From an uncultured Bacteroidota bacterium (GTDB lineage Bacteria; Bacteroidota; Bacteroidia; AKYH767-A; JABDAW01), in the NCBI GenBank assembly GCA_903911135.1, contig CAIWCG010000016.1, positions 1-46,136 on the forward strand: a stretch of DNA of 46,136 nt. The letters run 5' to 3'. Of the stretch, positions 1 through 9,588 are shown piece by piece. The translations under genes and the position numbers were made by a program. The stretch's first letter is position 1. The number at the start of each line of letters is the position of its first letter. Below the pieces are notes generated by a model, which made no database searches, was not told the origin of the DNA, and was given only the letters and a program-made list of their open reading frames with translations.

Positions 1-164
1 CAAAAAATCAAGGCTGTATAAGAATGACTTAAAACATCTTTTGCCGACGCCGCAAGCAAAGAACTCGTCGCTATGCTCCTCAAACAGCTTTGCTTGTTTA
101 AGGCTTACTGTGAAAAGCTGTTTTCTTAACGTGATTCTTATAATGCCGGAATTTAGAGGAGGGA
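1..164. repeat. palindromic intergenic element, copy 1 (left end cut by window)
   Basis: This ~160-bp stretch recurs almost base for base at 239-399. Each copy begins with CAAAAAATCAAGGCTGTATA and ends near ATGCCGGAAT. The ends are imperfect inverted repeats (ATAAGAAT near the start, ATTCTTAT near the end; TTAAAACATCTTTTG against GAAAAGCTGTTTTCTTAA), so a transcript could fold into a long hairpin. No ORF spans it. It looks like a REP or MITE-type element without its own transposase. Confidence 0.7.
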
Positions 165-212
165 GTTCATTATAATTTTGTTTGCTAATCATGGGGGAGA
201 TGGTTTTTCTAT

Positions 213-399
213 TTTCTTTTGTCTTGATACAAAAGAAACAAAAAATCAAGGCTGTATAAGAATCGCTAAAAACTGCTTTTGCCGACGCCGCAAGCAAAGA
301 ACTCGTCGCTATGCTCCTCAAACAGCTTTGCTTGTTTGAGGCTTTCGGGGAAAAGCTGTTTTCTTAACTTGATTCTTATAATGCCGGAATAGAGGAGGG
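213..399. repeat. palindromic intergenic element, copy 2 with leading hairpin
   Basis: This is the second copy of the element at the window start. It is preceded by a perfect 10-bp inverted repeat, TTTCTTTTGT at 213-222 and ACAAAAGAAA at 229-238, with a 6-nt loop. The repeated body begins at 239 and ends near 399. The two copies differ at scattered bases (for example GACTTAAAACATC against CGCTAAAAACTGC), so the duplication is not recent. Between 400 and 560 I see only AT-rich sequence. Confidence 0.7.
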
Positions 400-562
400 C
401 GGCATTAAAATATAGATTGCAAATTCAATCGAATGCTTGAAAATGGAAGGATAAAATATCCTTGGTGAGTGGGCACAGTATGGCATATTTTGCATAGAGG
501 TTTAAAACCTTGCATAATATTTTATGATTGATATCATGTTTTTGGAGAATCTTTTGAAAAAA

Positions 563-594
563 TTTGGAAGTGAATGGTTTTTTTTATAATTTTA
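563..594 (+). promoter_or_regulatory. candidate promoter of the adhesin operon
   Basis: A TTTG at 563-566 is followed after 20 nt by TAATTTTA at 587-594, one base from the Bacteroidota -7 consensus TAnnTTTG. It lies about 40 nt before the ATG at 636. Confidence 0.5.
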
Positions 595-648
595 CACCTT
601 GAATTTTACCTATCGTTTAACCAAAACTAAAAAACATGAAAAATTTTA

Positions 649-658
649 CCCCCCCCCC
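649..658 (+). promoter_or_regulatory. ten-C homopolymer, probable phase-variation tract
   Basis: Ten consecutive Cs follow ATGAAAAATTTTA, which starts at 636. As printed, the ATG at 636 reads out of frame and stops after about 25 codons. With nine Cs it would fuse in frame to FHFTFILVVAMMLAFATA, a good signal-peptide hydrophobic core, and then to the adhesin. Confidence 0.65.
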
Positions 659-690
659 ATTTTCATTTTACCTTCATCTTAGTTGTTGCC

Positions 691-3600
691 ATGATGCTTG
701 CATTCGCTACAGCTAAAGGGCAAGGCACTCCACTAAGTGTTTCGTATTCAAGAGGCAGTTATAGCGGAGGTTATCAAATCAGTTGTCATGGTGTGAGTGA
801 TGGCAGCATCAATTTAACGGTGAGTGGTGGCGTTACTCCCTACAGTTTTCTATGGAGCAACAGTGCCACGACACAAAATGTTTCGGGCATTGCTGCCGGA
901 ACGTATTCAGTTACGGTAAGCGATTCGGGTGGGGTGAATGTGGATACTTTAACAGGAATTTCAATTACCCAACCTGCTACACTTACTGCAACAACAGGAC
1001 ATTCAAACGTGAATTGTCATGGTGCAAGTACCGGAAGTGCGTGGGCTATTCCAAGCGGTGGAACAAGTACCTATTCTTATTTGTGGTCGAATGGCGGACA
1101 AACCACCGATACGGCATCAGGATTGCCAAAATTAGTAACTGGATATTATGTAGTAACCGTTACCGATGCAAACAGTTGTACTGCCACTTCTTCTGCCGAT
1201 ATTTCAGAGCCGAGTGCCCTTACCGCCAGTATCTTTTCTCATACGGATGTGAGCTGCAATGGTGGAAATAATGGAAGTGCCATAGTGGTTGCCTCTGGTG
1301 GAACTCCCGTTGCCACTGTTGAATTTAGCGATCCGCATTATATGTATTCATGGAATACCTCTCCAACCAAGACCACCGATACGGTAACCAATCTATCATA
1401 TGGAACCTACACAGTAATTGTAACAGATGGCCATAGTTGCACTGTCACCACATCGGTAACAGTTACCCAACCTTCGGCATTGTCCGTCAGCACGGGGGTA
1501 AGGAATGTATTGTGTTATGGTGGCAACACGGGCTATGCTTATGCGATTGTTTCGGGTGGAACGCTTGGGTATTCCTACTTGTGGAGCAATTCGCAAACGG
1601 TGGATACTGCCATCAACTTAAGTGTTTCAGGTGCTGCCTATTCGGTAACCGTAACGGATGGACATGGATGCACAAAAACTGCATCGGCAACCATAAGCCA
1701 ACCAGCGGTTTTGGTGGCCTTCTTTTCTGTTGGAAATGTTACGGATGTATCCTGTTTTGGAGGTAACAACGGTAGAGCTACGGTAACTGTAGTAGGAGGT
1801 ACGGCTTCCTATTCGTATATTTGGTCGAATTCGGCAACAGGGCTGACCGATTCACTATTAACAAAGGATACCTATTATGTTACGGTTACCGATTCGAATT
1901 CGTGCACGGCAACAGCAAGCATCAACATCAATGAACCACCGGAAATAGTCCTTAGTTTATCAAATGATAAATATAATGGATATGATATTTCTTGCAGTGG
2001 TGGGAGTACTACCATTAACACAGATGTAAATGGTGGTACACCTTCCTATTCTTATCTTTGGTCCGATGCCAGTACTGGAACTAAATTGAGTGGAACTGCT
2101 GAAACATACAGTATTACCATAACCGATGCTCATGGATGTATTGCAACGAGCACTACCACGCTGACAGAACCAACAATAATAACAGACAGCATTTCAAGCC
2201 CTGTAAACGGTTATGGATATAATGTGAGTTGCATGGTGAATGATGGAGAAATTGAACTAACGGCAAGTGGTGGGGTTACGCCATATAGCTATGCTTGGAG
2301 CAACAGCACGACCACACAAAACAACTATTCGGTTTCATCGGGATTAAGTTCTGTAACGATTACGGATGCTAATGGCTGCACGAAAACCGACACCATCACG
2401 CTTACTGCACCGACAAAACTTACGGCAGTAACGGACAGTATTCATGTCTATGCGAATGGTGCGAATGTGAGCGAAGATACGGCACATGACGGAAGCATTA
2501 CGGCACTTGTAACAGGTGGAACGACACCCTATACCTATCAATGGAGCACACCGAATGTCTTTGCATTGCCTACACCAAACACCAACCAAACCCTGACTAA
2601 TTGCTATCCTTATCAGATATATTATGTGCTGGCTACGGATGCGAATGCCTGCACGATGCAAAGCCCACCAATATTGTTGAACAGCTTTGTAGGGCGTGAT
2701 TTTTGGTCTATTCATGGGAATGTGATAGACACAACGCGTTTCATAGGAACTCTTGACAGCAGCGATTTGGTCTTTAAGACGGATACGATTGAGAGGATGC
2801 GGATTAAGGCGAATGGGGAAATTCAAATGCATGGAATAAGCAAGTTTGATACGATAAGGGTTGGGAGGATAATGGCTATCGATAGTATCATTACATTTGG
2901 TGATAGTTCCATACAAATGATGCCAAGTTATGGCAAAATAATGAATGATGAATATGGATTGGTTAAAGGGATTGCAATTGGTAAAGGAAATTTACCCGCA
3001 AGCACCTTGGCTTTTGGAAGGAATTCAACTGCTATTGGATGGAATGTGAGGACGCAAAGCCCATTAGATATTGGGGCAGATGGAACAAATTCAGTAATCA
3101 TTGGAAGTGGCGACCCAACGACCCCAACCGGACATTTTTTCTATAACAACAAGCCCAATACATTAATGGTTGGTTTTAACTCTGATATTCCCACTTTATT
3201 TGTTGGGGCATCAAATGGCAATGGAACAACTGGATATGTTGGTATTGGAAATTCAAACCCTTTAAGCGATTTGCAAATTGGATATGGACTTGGAAAGGTG
3301 AATATTGGAGCAAATACTTTTTTAAATTCCCCATCATGGGTTGCAAACTATATAGGATTTAATGCTGCTAGAGATAATAACAGTAGCAGTAGTACTTACC
3401 AACAATGGATAACCAATACTGATGGTGGTAGTAATGGTGGTAGTGTAATTATGGGAGATATAGCAGGTGGATTAAGATTCGTAAATATCAAAGGAACAAG
3501 CAGTCATACCGAACAACAAATAACAGATAGTGATATAATTACAACTTCATATACCAATATGATAATTAATGGATACGGTATGGTTGGAATAGGAACAACT

Positions 3601-4041
3601 TCACCCTATTTCAAATTAGATATAAATACTGGAACTGAACATAACGGCTTAAGAGTTAAGGTGCCTTCTGATAATGATCCAGCCATGCAAATTGATAATT
3701 CTTCAAATTCGACAACGAATTTTTTGGTACAAGGGAATGGAGAAGTCTATGCAAGAGCAGTTCATGTTATTGCCCCAAGCAATACCATTCCGCCTGATTA
3801 TGTTTTTGACCAGGATTATAAACTTAAGTCACTCATAGATTTAGGAAAATACATCGAAGGAAATCATCATTTGCCTGAAATACCATCAGCAAGTGAAATT
3901 ACTTCTAATGGAATTGACTTGGGAGAAATGAATTTGAAACTCCTGAAAAAAATTGAAGAGCAGACGCTCTATATTATGAATTTGCAAAAGCAGTTGGATG
4001 AGCAGAATAAGAGGATTGGGGGATTGGAAAAGAAAAACTAA
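691..4041 (+). CDS. SprB-repeat surface adhesin, 1116 aa, signal peptide out of frame
   Basis: A large cell-surface protein. About eight SprB-like repeats fill residues ~20-670. Each has a ScnGg-type opening, GGTpYsYlWSn in the middle and YsVTVTDanGCt near the end. The rest is a beta-rich tail carrying IGIGTTSP-like segments of tail-fibre type. The last ~75 residues (YKLKSL, HLPEIPSA, LGEMNLKLLKKIEE) form the coiled-coil end common in Bacteroidota fibre proteins. No T9SS type A sorting domain is visible. The true start is probably the ATG at 636, separated from this frame by a ten-C run; 691 lies inside the signal-peptide core. The next gene starts 5 nt after the stop. SprB repeats are known from gliding adhesins; a role in attachment is inferred. 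Confidence 0.85.
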   Translation: MMLAFATAKGQGTPLSVSYSRGSYSGGYQISCHGVSDGSINLTVSGGVTPYSFLWSNSATTQNVSGIAAGTYSVTVSDSGGVNVDTLTGISITQPATLTATTGHSNVNCHGASTGSAWAIPSGGTSTYSYLWSNGGQTTDTASGLPKLVTGYYVVTVTDANSCTATSSADISEPSALTASIFSHTDVSCNGGNNGSAIVVASGGTPVATVEFSDPHYMYSWNTSPTKTTDTVTNLSYGTYTVIVTDGHSCTVTTSVTVTQPSALSVSTGVRNVLCYGGNTGYAYAIVSGGTLGYSYLWSNSQTVDTAINLSVSGAAYSVTVTDGHGCTKTASATISQPAVLVAFFSVGNVTDVSCFGGNNGRATVTVVGGTASYSYIWSNSATGLTDSLLTKDTYYVTVTDSNSCTATASININEPPEIVLSLSNDKYNGYDISCSGGSTTINTDVNGGTPSYSYLWSDASTGTKLSGTAETYSITITDAHGCIATSTTTLTEPTIITDSISSPVNGYGYNVSCMVNDGEIELTASGGVTPYSYAWSNSTTTQNNYSVSSGLSSVTITDANGCTKTDTITLTAPTKLTAVTDSIHVYANGANVSEDTAHDGSITALVTGGTTPYTYQWSTPNVFALPTPNTNQTLTNCYPYQIYYVLATDANACTMQSPPILLNSFVGRDFWSIHGNVIDTTRFIGTLDSSDLVFKTDTIERMRIKANGEIQMHGISKFDTIRVGRIMAIDSIITFGDSSIQMMPSYGKIMNDEYGLVKGIAIGKGNLPASTLAFGRNSTAIGWNVRTQSPLDIGADGTNSVIIGSGDPTTPTGHFFYNNKPNTLMVGFNSDIPTLFVGASNGNGTTGYVGIGNSNPLSDLQIGYGLGKVNIGANTFLNSPSWVANYIGFNAARDNNSSSSTYQQWITNTDGGSNGGSVIMGDIAGGLRFVNIKGTSSHTEQQITDSDIITTSYTNMIINGYGMVGIGTTSPYFKLDINTGTEHNGLRVKVPSDNDPAMQIDNSSNSTTNFLVQGNGEVYARAVHVIAPSNTIPPDYVFDQDYKLKSLIDLGKYIEGNHHLPEIPSASEITSNGIDLGEMNLKLLKKIEEQTLYIMNLQKQLDEQNKRIGGLEKKN

Positions 4042-4046
4042 TATCC

Positions 4047-4820
4047 ATGAAAAAGTTAGTAATGGTAGTATTATTTGCAATGTTAGCAGGTAATACTAAG
4101 TCACAAAATGATACGACAAATAAAAATCATTTCGGGGTTTCAATAGGTGTTGCTGTTAATTTGACACCTAACTTTGATTATTACCCAGTATGGTATACGC
4201 AAAAATCTGATTATACTCATTATCCTGAATTACTAAATAGTTATGGAGATTTGTTATATAAGAATGCTTTGCATAGTTTTCTTTTAAATCCCAACATTCA
4301 GTTATCATTTTATATGAAAAATGGGTATATTAATACATTAAGTTTCGGGTATATCTATAATAAGCTTGAAGGTGGGCAAGGTGATTATGCTTGGCATAGC
4401 ATAAAAAATTTTTATTTGAATTATGAATTTATTGTTAATGTTATGAATAAACCAACAAACTGGCTAGTTGAACCTTTTGTAGGTTTGGATATTTATTATA
4501 GTTATAAATATTTAACTGAATATGATGAATATTTCAATTTTAATGGTAATCAGCCCAATGATGTTTCATATGATTATGATAATTCAAATCTTTTCTTAAT
4601 CCAATTGCCTGTTGGTATAAAGAAAGCATTTGGTAAAATTAGTTTCTGTTTACAAACACATTTTAATTTAATGGGATTTATCAATGGTAAAAATAATTAT
4701 CTTAATAATTGGGAAAATGTTAAACTAAATTACTCAAAAACATTATTAATTGATAAACTATACCAAGAGAATTATATCCTTCAAAATGTTCAGATAAAAA
4801 TTGGTTATATTTTTAAATAG
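4047..4820 (+). CDS. envelope protein, probable outer-membrane beta-barrel, 257 aa
   Basis: It begins with a typical signal peptide (MKKLVMVVLFAMLAGNTKSQ). The mature part alternates aromatic and polar residues in short strands (FGVSIGVAVNLTP, YINTLSFGYIYNKLEGG, VEPFVGLDIYYSY) and ends in a strand closing with phenylalanine (IKIGYIFK). That pattern suits a small outer-membrane barrel. It sits 5 nt after the adhesin and 8 nt before the next gene, so it is co-transcribed. It could help anchor or export its neighbours, but nothing in the sequence proves that. No named family was recognised. Confidence 0.7.
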   Translation: MKKLVMVVLFAMLAGNTKSQNDTTNKNHFGVSIGVAVNLTPNFDYYPVWYTQKSDYTHYPELLNSYGDLLYKNALHSFLLNPNIQLSFYMKNGYINTLSFGYIYNKLEGGQGDYAWHSIKNFYLNYEFIVNVMNKPTNWLVEPFVGLDIYYSYKYLTEYDEYFNFNGNQPNDVSYDYDNSNLFLIQLPVGIKKAFGKISFCLQTHFNLMGFINGKNNYLNNWENVKLNYSKTLLIDKLYQENYILQNVQIKIGYIFK

Positions 4821-4828
4821 TATAAATT

Positions 4829-6805
4829 ATGAAAATAATAATAATATTTGCAATTTGTCATATTCTAATTGTCTATAATGCTGATGGACAAAGTTATCCA
4901 CTAAAGGAGACATACGACCAAAGTTTAGAACCACATTATGCTTCCTCGGAATATTCTACGCCTACTAATTGGTATAGCAGTTGGAACGAAATACTCCTTT
5001 CGTATTTGAGGATGTATGAAACCACTTTAGATAAGGCATATTTAATAAAATTTATAAAATGTTCATATATGTTTCAACTTGGTCGCTTAGGAGGCTTAGA
5101 GTATAATGATTTACCAATCTGGTATATTCCAGATGATGAACAATTGTTATATGGGGGGCAATTAATTCGGCCTATGGCTGAATTTGTTCATTTAGTTAGA
5201 TCCAACCAAAGTTTATATAATACTAATTTACCTACTTTAGATGGCATTCCAACACAAATTGGAAGTCAAAATATTTTAGGATATGGAGATTATGCAAATT
5301 GGCTACAGGGAAGAGTGGTGGAAACTTTAGATTATTTCCTTACACATTATTGGAATGATGATGATGGCTATTTTAGTAAACATTGGGAAAGTAGTGATAA
5401 TGATTATACAGATATTGCCCAGATAGCTGAAATAAATTTTCATAGCGCACTTGCATGTGCTCTTTTTTATATTGGCAATGTTGACCCAAATGGACATAGT
5501 AATTATACAACAATTGCTGAAAAAATAGTAACTTTTTTTAAAAATCGGGTAACTGAATATACAGGAAATCACTCATATACATGGTTTCATAAAGATGAGC
5601 CAAATTGTACTCCAACCACTCATCTTCCTTGTCGGGAAGATGTAAGACATGGAGCTTGGGACATTCAAATACCTATAGTTGCTTACAGGCTTTACGGTAA
5701 CGGATTATATTCGATTTCTGAAATGAATAAATTTTGTCATACATTTACTTATAATATATGGGACAGATATAATCACGTAATTCACAATACTGTATTTGGA
5801 ACCGATTTCCAATTTACTGATGATAATACTTACCATACCGACTGTTATGGGGCACATCATATTGAATATGACAGCCCAAATTGGACAGGTGAAGGGGAAG
5901 TGCTTGCTTGGATGCCATTACAAATTTGGGATGATGTTAATTCAGCCCCAAATGATATCTATACTGTTTTATTAACTCAAGCAATTAAATTAGTTGCTAA
6001 TCATTCATATGACCCTGCAATATTACCTTTGATTTACCAAAACGGTTGTTATCATGATACATATCTTCTATCCGGTCCTGTAAGCTTTCGAGGCTGCTCA
6101 GAAGTTGTAAAAGCTCAATATGACCATGGATGTGTTGATTTAACACTATATAACAGGGATGTTATTTATGACCAAGATTTTTTCGGTAAACACGATTTGA
6201 AAGTTACACCACAAAAATATACTACTTCATATGATCATCCAAATTTATATCCAAGTGGTTCTCTGCCATTTGCCGACCCACAATTACAGATATTTGCTGA
6301 CGGTGGTAACATGGATAGATTTGTTATTGAGGATGGAGTAACCGTAAACATGATGGCATCAAATGAAATAGATTTATTGCCTGGTTTTGAAGCAAAGGTA
6401 GGTAGTACATTTAATGCCACAATAAACACCAATGGCTGTAACTTATGGGGGCATAGTGATGTTGCACCACCGCATAATAGCGGCGATGGACCATCTAACT
6501 TAAGAACCACAGTACCACCAAAAAAGAATACCACAAAACAAACAGCAGTAGAAAATTCATTGCAGGTTTATCCTAATCCTTCTAATGGAATAATAACCTT
6601 AACGATTAATAACCAAACAAATGGTACTTATCGTTTTGTATTAACAGATATTTCTGGGCGGATGATAACAGACAGAAATGATTTAATCAATGGCAGCAAC
6701 ACCATAGATGAAAGCATGCTGGACCAAGGGCTATATATCTATAAGGTTTATTCATCGAATGAACTTATCGGTACTGGCAAGATAGCTATAGTAAAGGGGA
6801 ATTAA
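4829..6805 (+). CDS. T9SS-exported protein with possible alpha-toroid domain, 658 aa
   Basis: A signal peptide (to about residue 20) is followed by a ~430-residue region with many paired helices and aromatic or acidic motifs (WLQGRVVETLDYF, HWESSDNDYTDIAQIAEINF, DVRHGAWDIQIPIVAYRLYG). This recalls alpha/alpha-toroid glycan-active enzymes, but no catalytic signature was identified. Residues ~490-540 (IEDGVTVNMMASNEIDLLPGF) match the short stacked-strand module often found before T9SS tails. The last ~80 residues are a type A sorting domain (VYPNPSNG, LTDISGR, GLYIYKVYS). Export by T9SS and surface attachment are well supported; the enzymatic role is not. The sorting domain is nearly identical to that of the gene at 7608. 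Confidence 0.8.
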   Translation: MKIIIIFAICHILIVYNADGQSYPLKETYDQSLEPHYASSEYSTPTNWYSSWNEILLSYLRMYETTLDKAYLIKFIKCSYMFQLGRLGGLEYNDLPIWYIPDDEQLLYGGQLIRPMAEFVHLVRSNQSLYNTNLPTLDGIPTQIGSQNILGYGDYANWLQGRVVETLDYFLTHYWNDDDGYFSKHWESSDNDYTDIAQIAEINFHSALACALFYIGNVDPNGHSNYTTIAEKIVTFFKNRVTEYTGNHSYTWFHKDEPNCTPTTHLPCREDVRHGAWDIQIPIVAYRLYGNGLYSISEMNKFCHTFTYNIWDRYNHVIHNTVFGTDFQFTDDNTYHTDCYGAHHIEYDSPNWTGEGEVLAWMPLQIWDDVNSAPNDIYTVLLTQAIKLVANHSYDPAILPLIYQNGCYHDTYLLSGPVSFRGCSEVVKAQYDHGCVDLTLYNRDVIYDQDFFGKHDLKVTPQKYTTSYDHPNLYPSGSLPFADPQLQIFADGGNMDRFVIEDGVTVNMMASNEIDLLPGFEAKVGSTFNATINTNGCNLWGHSDVAPPHNSGDGPSNLRTTVPPKKNTTKQTAVENSLQVYPNPSNGIITLTINNQTNGTYRFVLTDISGRMITDRNDLINGSNTIDESMLDQGLYIYKVYSSNELIGTGKIAIVKGN

Positions 6806-6844
6806 AACCCAATATTAAAAAATTTAACTATTAAAAATATAATT

Positions 6845-7570
6845 ATGAAGAAAATTAAATTTATCCTAATTGGATTTGTTTTAGTAATATCAATATTGGG
6901 TTGCGATAAGGAGCCAAGTGCCTCGTTTACCACTGATAAAAATGAATATATAGCTGGTGAAATAGTTCATTTAACAAACACTTCATCCAATGGTAGCTCC
7001 TTTTTATGGACCTTGCCCGATGGAACTACCTCAACATCAAACAATATAGATTACCAAATAAATTCAAACGCGATATTCGAAAAGCTGACTTTTAATCTTG
7101 AAGCCTTTGATAAGGACGGTGATAATAATTCAATTTCAAAATCAGTTCAGCATGCTTCTGTTTATTCTATTGATAGCACTTATTATTATTATGTAGCTCA
7201 AAGTGTAAGTAACTCAATAAATGGTGGAAATTGGGTAATAAGTGCTGCATATAAATCTGGACCAAATTTAAATGATATAGATGCATTCTTGTATATTTAT
7301 TTCCCTGGAAACATGAGGCCATCAGTATCCGGTACATATAATTTGCAGTCAAATAATTCAACATTATCCCCTGGTCAGGCTTATATTGATTTATATATTG
7401 GAGGTGCAGATGCTTATTCAAATTATATTTCTTTATCTGGTCAATTAAATGTTATCGTCAAGGATGGGATAGTTCATGCCATTTATAATCATATTGATGC
7501 CAAGCACACAGATTATCATGCCATAAATCATCCAAATGTCAAGATTTCAGGAGATATAATTTGTTTTTAA
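6845..7570 (+). CDS. PKD-domain lipoprotein, 241 aa
   Basis: The N-terminus is a lipoprotein signal with the lipobox SILGC, Cys about residue 20. Residues ~25-105 form a PKD/Ig-like domain (ASFTTDKNEYIAGEIVHLTN, FLWTLPDGTTS, LEAFDKDGDNNS). The remaining ~130 residues are beta-rich and not recognised. It lies 39 nt after one T9SS cargo gene and 37 nt before another, inside the same operon. It is probably a surface or periplasmic lipoprotein. Confidence 0.75.
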   Translation: MKKIKFILIGFVLVISILGCDKEPSASFTTDKNEYIAGEIVHLTNTSSNGSSFLWTLPDGTTSTSNNIDYQINSNAIFEKLTFNLEAFDKDGDNNSISKSVQHASVYSIDSTYYYYVAQSVSNSINGGNWVISAAYKSGPNLNDIDAFLYIYFPGNMRPSVSGTYNLQSNNSTLSPGQAYIDLYIGGADAYSNYISLSGQLNVIVKDGIVHAIYNHIDAKHTDYHAINHPNVKISGDIICF

Positions 7571-7607
7571 TAATTATTTTGTATTGAAAGTAAATAAAGT
7601 TTAAATA

Positions 7608-9584
7608 ATGAAAATAACAATTAATATTATTTTAAGCTTTTTCATAAAGTTGAGTATTGCACAATATGTGTTTTCTGGATATACTAATAAATTATCATAC
7701 CGAAATAATGATGAAGTAACTTTTTTTCTAAATAGTGAGGTTGGGATTGCTTTTGACGCTAATCTGGGTTTAAATGATGTGAATGGGGGTGATATGGGCA
7801 TTACACTACCTACATTAAATATTCCAATACAAAATACAATTAATTTATCAAATCCTTGGGAAGATGGTTTCGGGTATACTGCAAATACAGTACATTGGAC
7901 GATACCTTCATACTTTACATTAAAGAGTGGGTTATATTTTTTATCAGGTACAACTATTCCTATAATAATAAAAGGAGATATGAATGCGGAAGATATTGTA
8001 ATTGTAATTCCAACAAATACAGACGCGGCTTATAGTAACATTGGTGGTAAAAGCTTATATGAAAAGAATTCAACTAATCAAATTGCATCAACTAAGGTTT
8101 CATTTTTAAGACCATTACCATTATCGTCAAACACCTCGTCACAAAGAAAATACTATTTATCCTTTTTGCAATGGTTCACAACTCAATATTTAAATTATAA
8201 CATTAGCGTAATTTCGGATATGGATATGGATGATTACAATGAAATTTCACATGCAAGACTTCTAATTGTTATTGGACATAGTGAATACTGGACAAGAAAG
8301 GCCAGACTAAATTTTGATAGGTTTGTTGATAATGGAAAAGATGCTGTATTTTTGAGTGGTGATGCAATGGGATGGCAAGTACGTTATAGTGGAGATAAAA
8401 CTCAAATGATTTGCCATCGTAGAGCCGACATGAATACTGATGGTAATTCATATGTTTATAAAGGCTGGGATGATGACCCAATATGTGACCCATTACTAAA
8501 TACAAATAATTGGTGGTATCCTTCGTTAAAATATTCTGTATTGAGCAGTATTGGTGCATATTGGGACATTGGTGGATATGGGAATCATGAAGGTTGTTAT
8601 GGTGGATTTAACGGTCATAAAATTCTATTACCCCAATCACCGCTATTATCCAATACGAATTTCAATTATCATGATGTTCTTACATTTACCACAGGTGAAT
8701 ATGATGGAACCATAATTAGTAATGCAGACTCAAATGATGGACATATTATAGGAAATGGTGGTGATCCAATACTCGATGTAACAGGATTGGGATTTTATAG
8801 GGCTGAATTAATAGGCTATGACCAAACGACATATGATCCCAACAAAATTCGATATTGTCCTTTTATCGCCTTTCAAAAAAACTGCTCATCTGGTAAAATA
8901 ATAAATGTAAGTTCAAATTTTTGGTGTAGCGATATAGGAATTGGTGGAACAATTGATCATACAACATCAGGTCATCCTTTTACTAGCTGTCCATCGTATT
9001 TAATTACTCCTGATTATACAAATATTAGACAAATTACCACTAACATGATTGATTTATTATTGTCAGGATCAAATATATTTTCTAATGCTCCCCCTGTTTC
9101 CTTTAGCATAAAACCATCCCCAATAAATGTAAGCTACAGTGCATGTCATCATGGTTCAATTGATATAACTCCTTGTGGGGTATCAATTACACCTGATGAA
9201 GGTTATAGAATAGATCAGGTAGACGGCACATTCGTTGCCAATGTTATTGATTGTACAAATTGTGATGGACATGATTCAAGATTAGTAGATTATAATAATG
9301 TTAAAGGCATAAATTCTAATAATAATAATCAAACAAATGTTAATTTGTTTCCAAATCCAAACACAGGTGAATTTACCATAAAGATAAATTATAAATCACA
9401 AGGCACCTATCGTTTTGTATTAACGGATATATCTGGAAGACAGATAACAGATAGGAATGATTTAATAAACGGGACGAACACCCTAGACGAAAGCATGCTA
9501 GACCAAGGACTGTATATCTATAAGGTTTATTCATCGAATGAGCTTATAGGCAATGGGAAGATAGCCAAAATAAAGGGGAATTAA
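7608..9584 (+). CDS. T9SS-exported protein with dimethylformamidase-like domain, 658 aa
   Basis: A short signal peptide ends near SIAQ. Residues ~60-450 resemble the C-terminal region of the N,N-dimethylformamidase large subunit: VIGHSEYWT at ~220, an FDRFVDNGKDAVFLSGDAM segment and WQVR at ~260, and VSSNFWCSDIG. This domain has an unusual glutamine-amidotransferase-like fold. A Cys-rich stretch (CHHGSIDITPCGV, CTNCDG) comes before a type A sorting domain (LFPNPNTGEF, LTDISGRQ, GLYIYKVYS). The substrate is unknown, and real formamidase activity should not be assumed because only the fold-level signature is visible. The next gene starts 4 nt after the stop. Confidence 0.75.
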   Translation: MKITINIILSFFIKLSIAQYVFSGYTNKLSYRNNDEVTFFLNSEVGIAFDANLGLNDVNGGDMGITLPTLNIPIQNTINLSNPWEDGFGYTANTVHWTIPSYFTLKSGLYFLSGTTIPIIIKGDMNAEDIVIVIPTNTDAAYSNIGGKSLYEKNSTNQIASTKVSFLRPLPLSSNTSSQRKYYLSFLQWFTTQYLNYNISVISDMDMDDYNEISHARLLIVIGHSEYWTRKARLNFDRFVDNGKDAVFLSGDAMGWQVRYSGDKTQMICHRRADMNTDGNSYVYKGWDDDPICDPLLNTNNWWYPSLKYSVLSSIGAYWDIGGYGNHEGCYGGFNGHKILLPQSPLLSNTNFNYHDVLTFTTGEYDGTIISNADSNDGHIIGNGGDPILDVTGLGFYRAELIGYDQTTYDPNKIRYCPFIAFQKNCSSGKIINVSSNFWCSDIGIGGTIDHTTSGHPFTSCPSYLITPDYTNIRQITTNMIDLLLSGSNIFSNAPPVSFSIKPSPINVSYSACHHGSIDITPCGVSITPDEGYRIDQVDGTFVANVIDCTNCDGHDSRLVDYNNVKGINSNNNNQTNVNLFPNPNTGEFTIKINYKSQGTYRFVLTDISGRQITDRNDLINGTNTLDESMLDQGLYIYKVYSSNELIGNGKIAKIKGN

Positions 9585-9588
9585 AGAA

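Noticed and set aside
2344-2916. 190-aa minus-strand ORF inside the adhesin
   Set aside because: Antisense to a well-supported gene; its composition is unlike a real protein and no motif is present.
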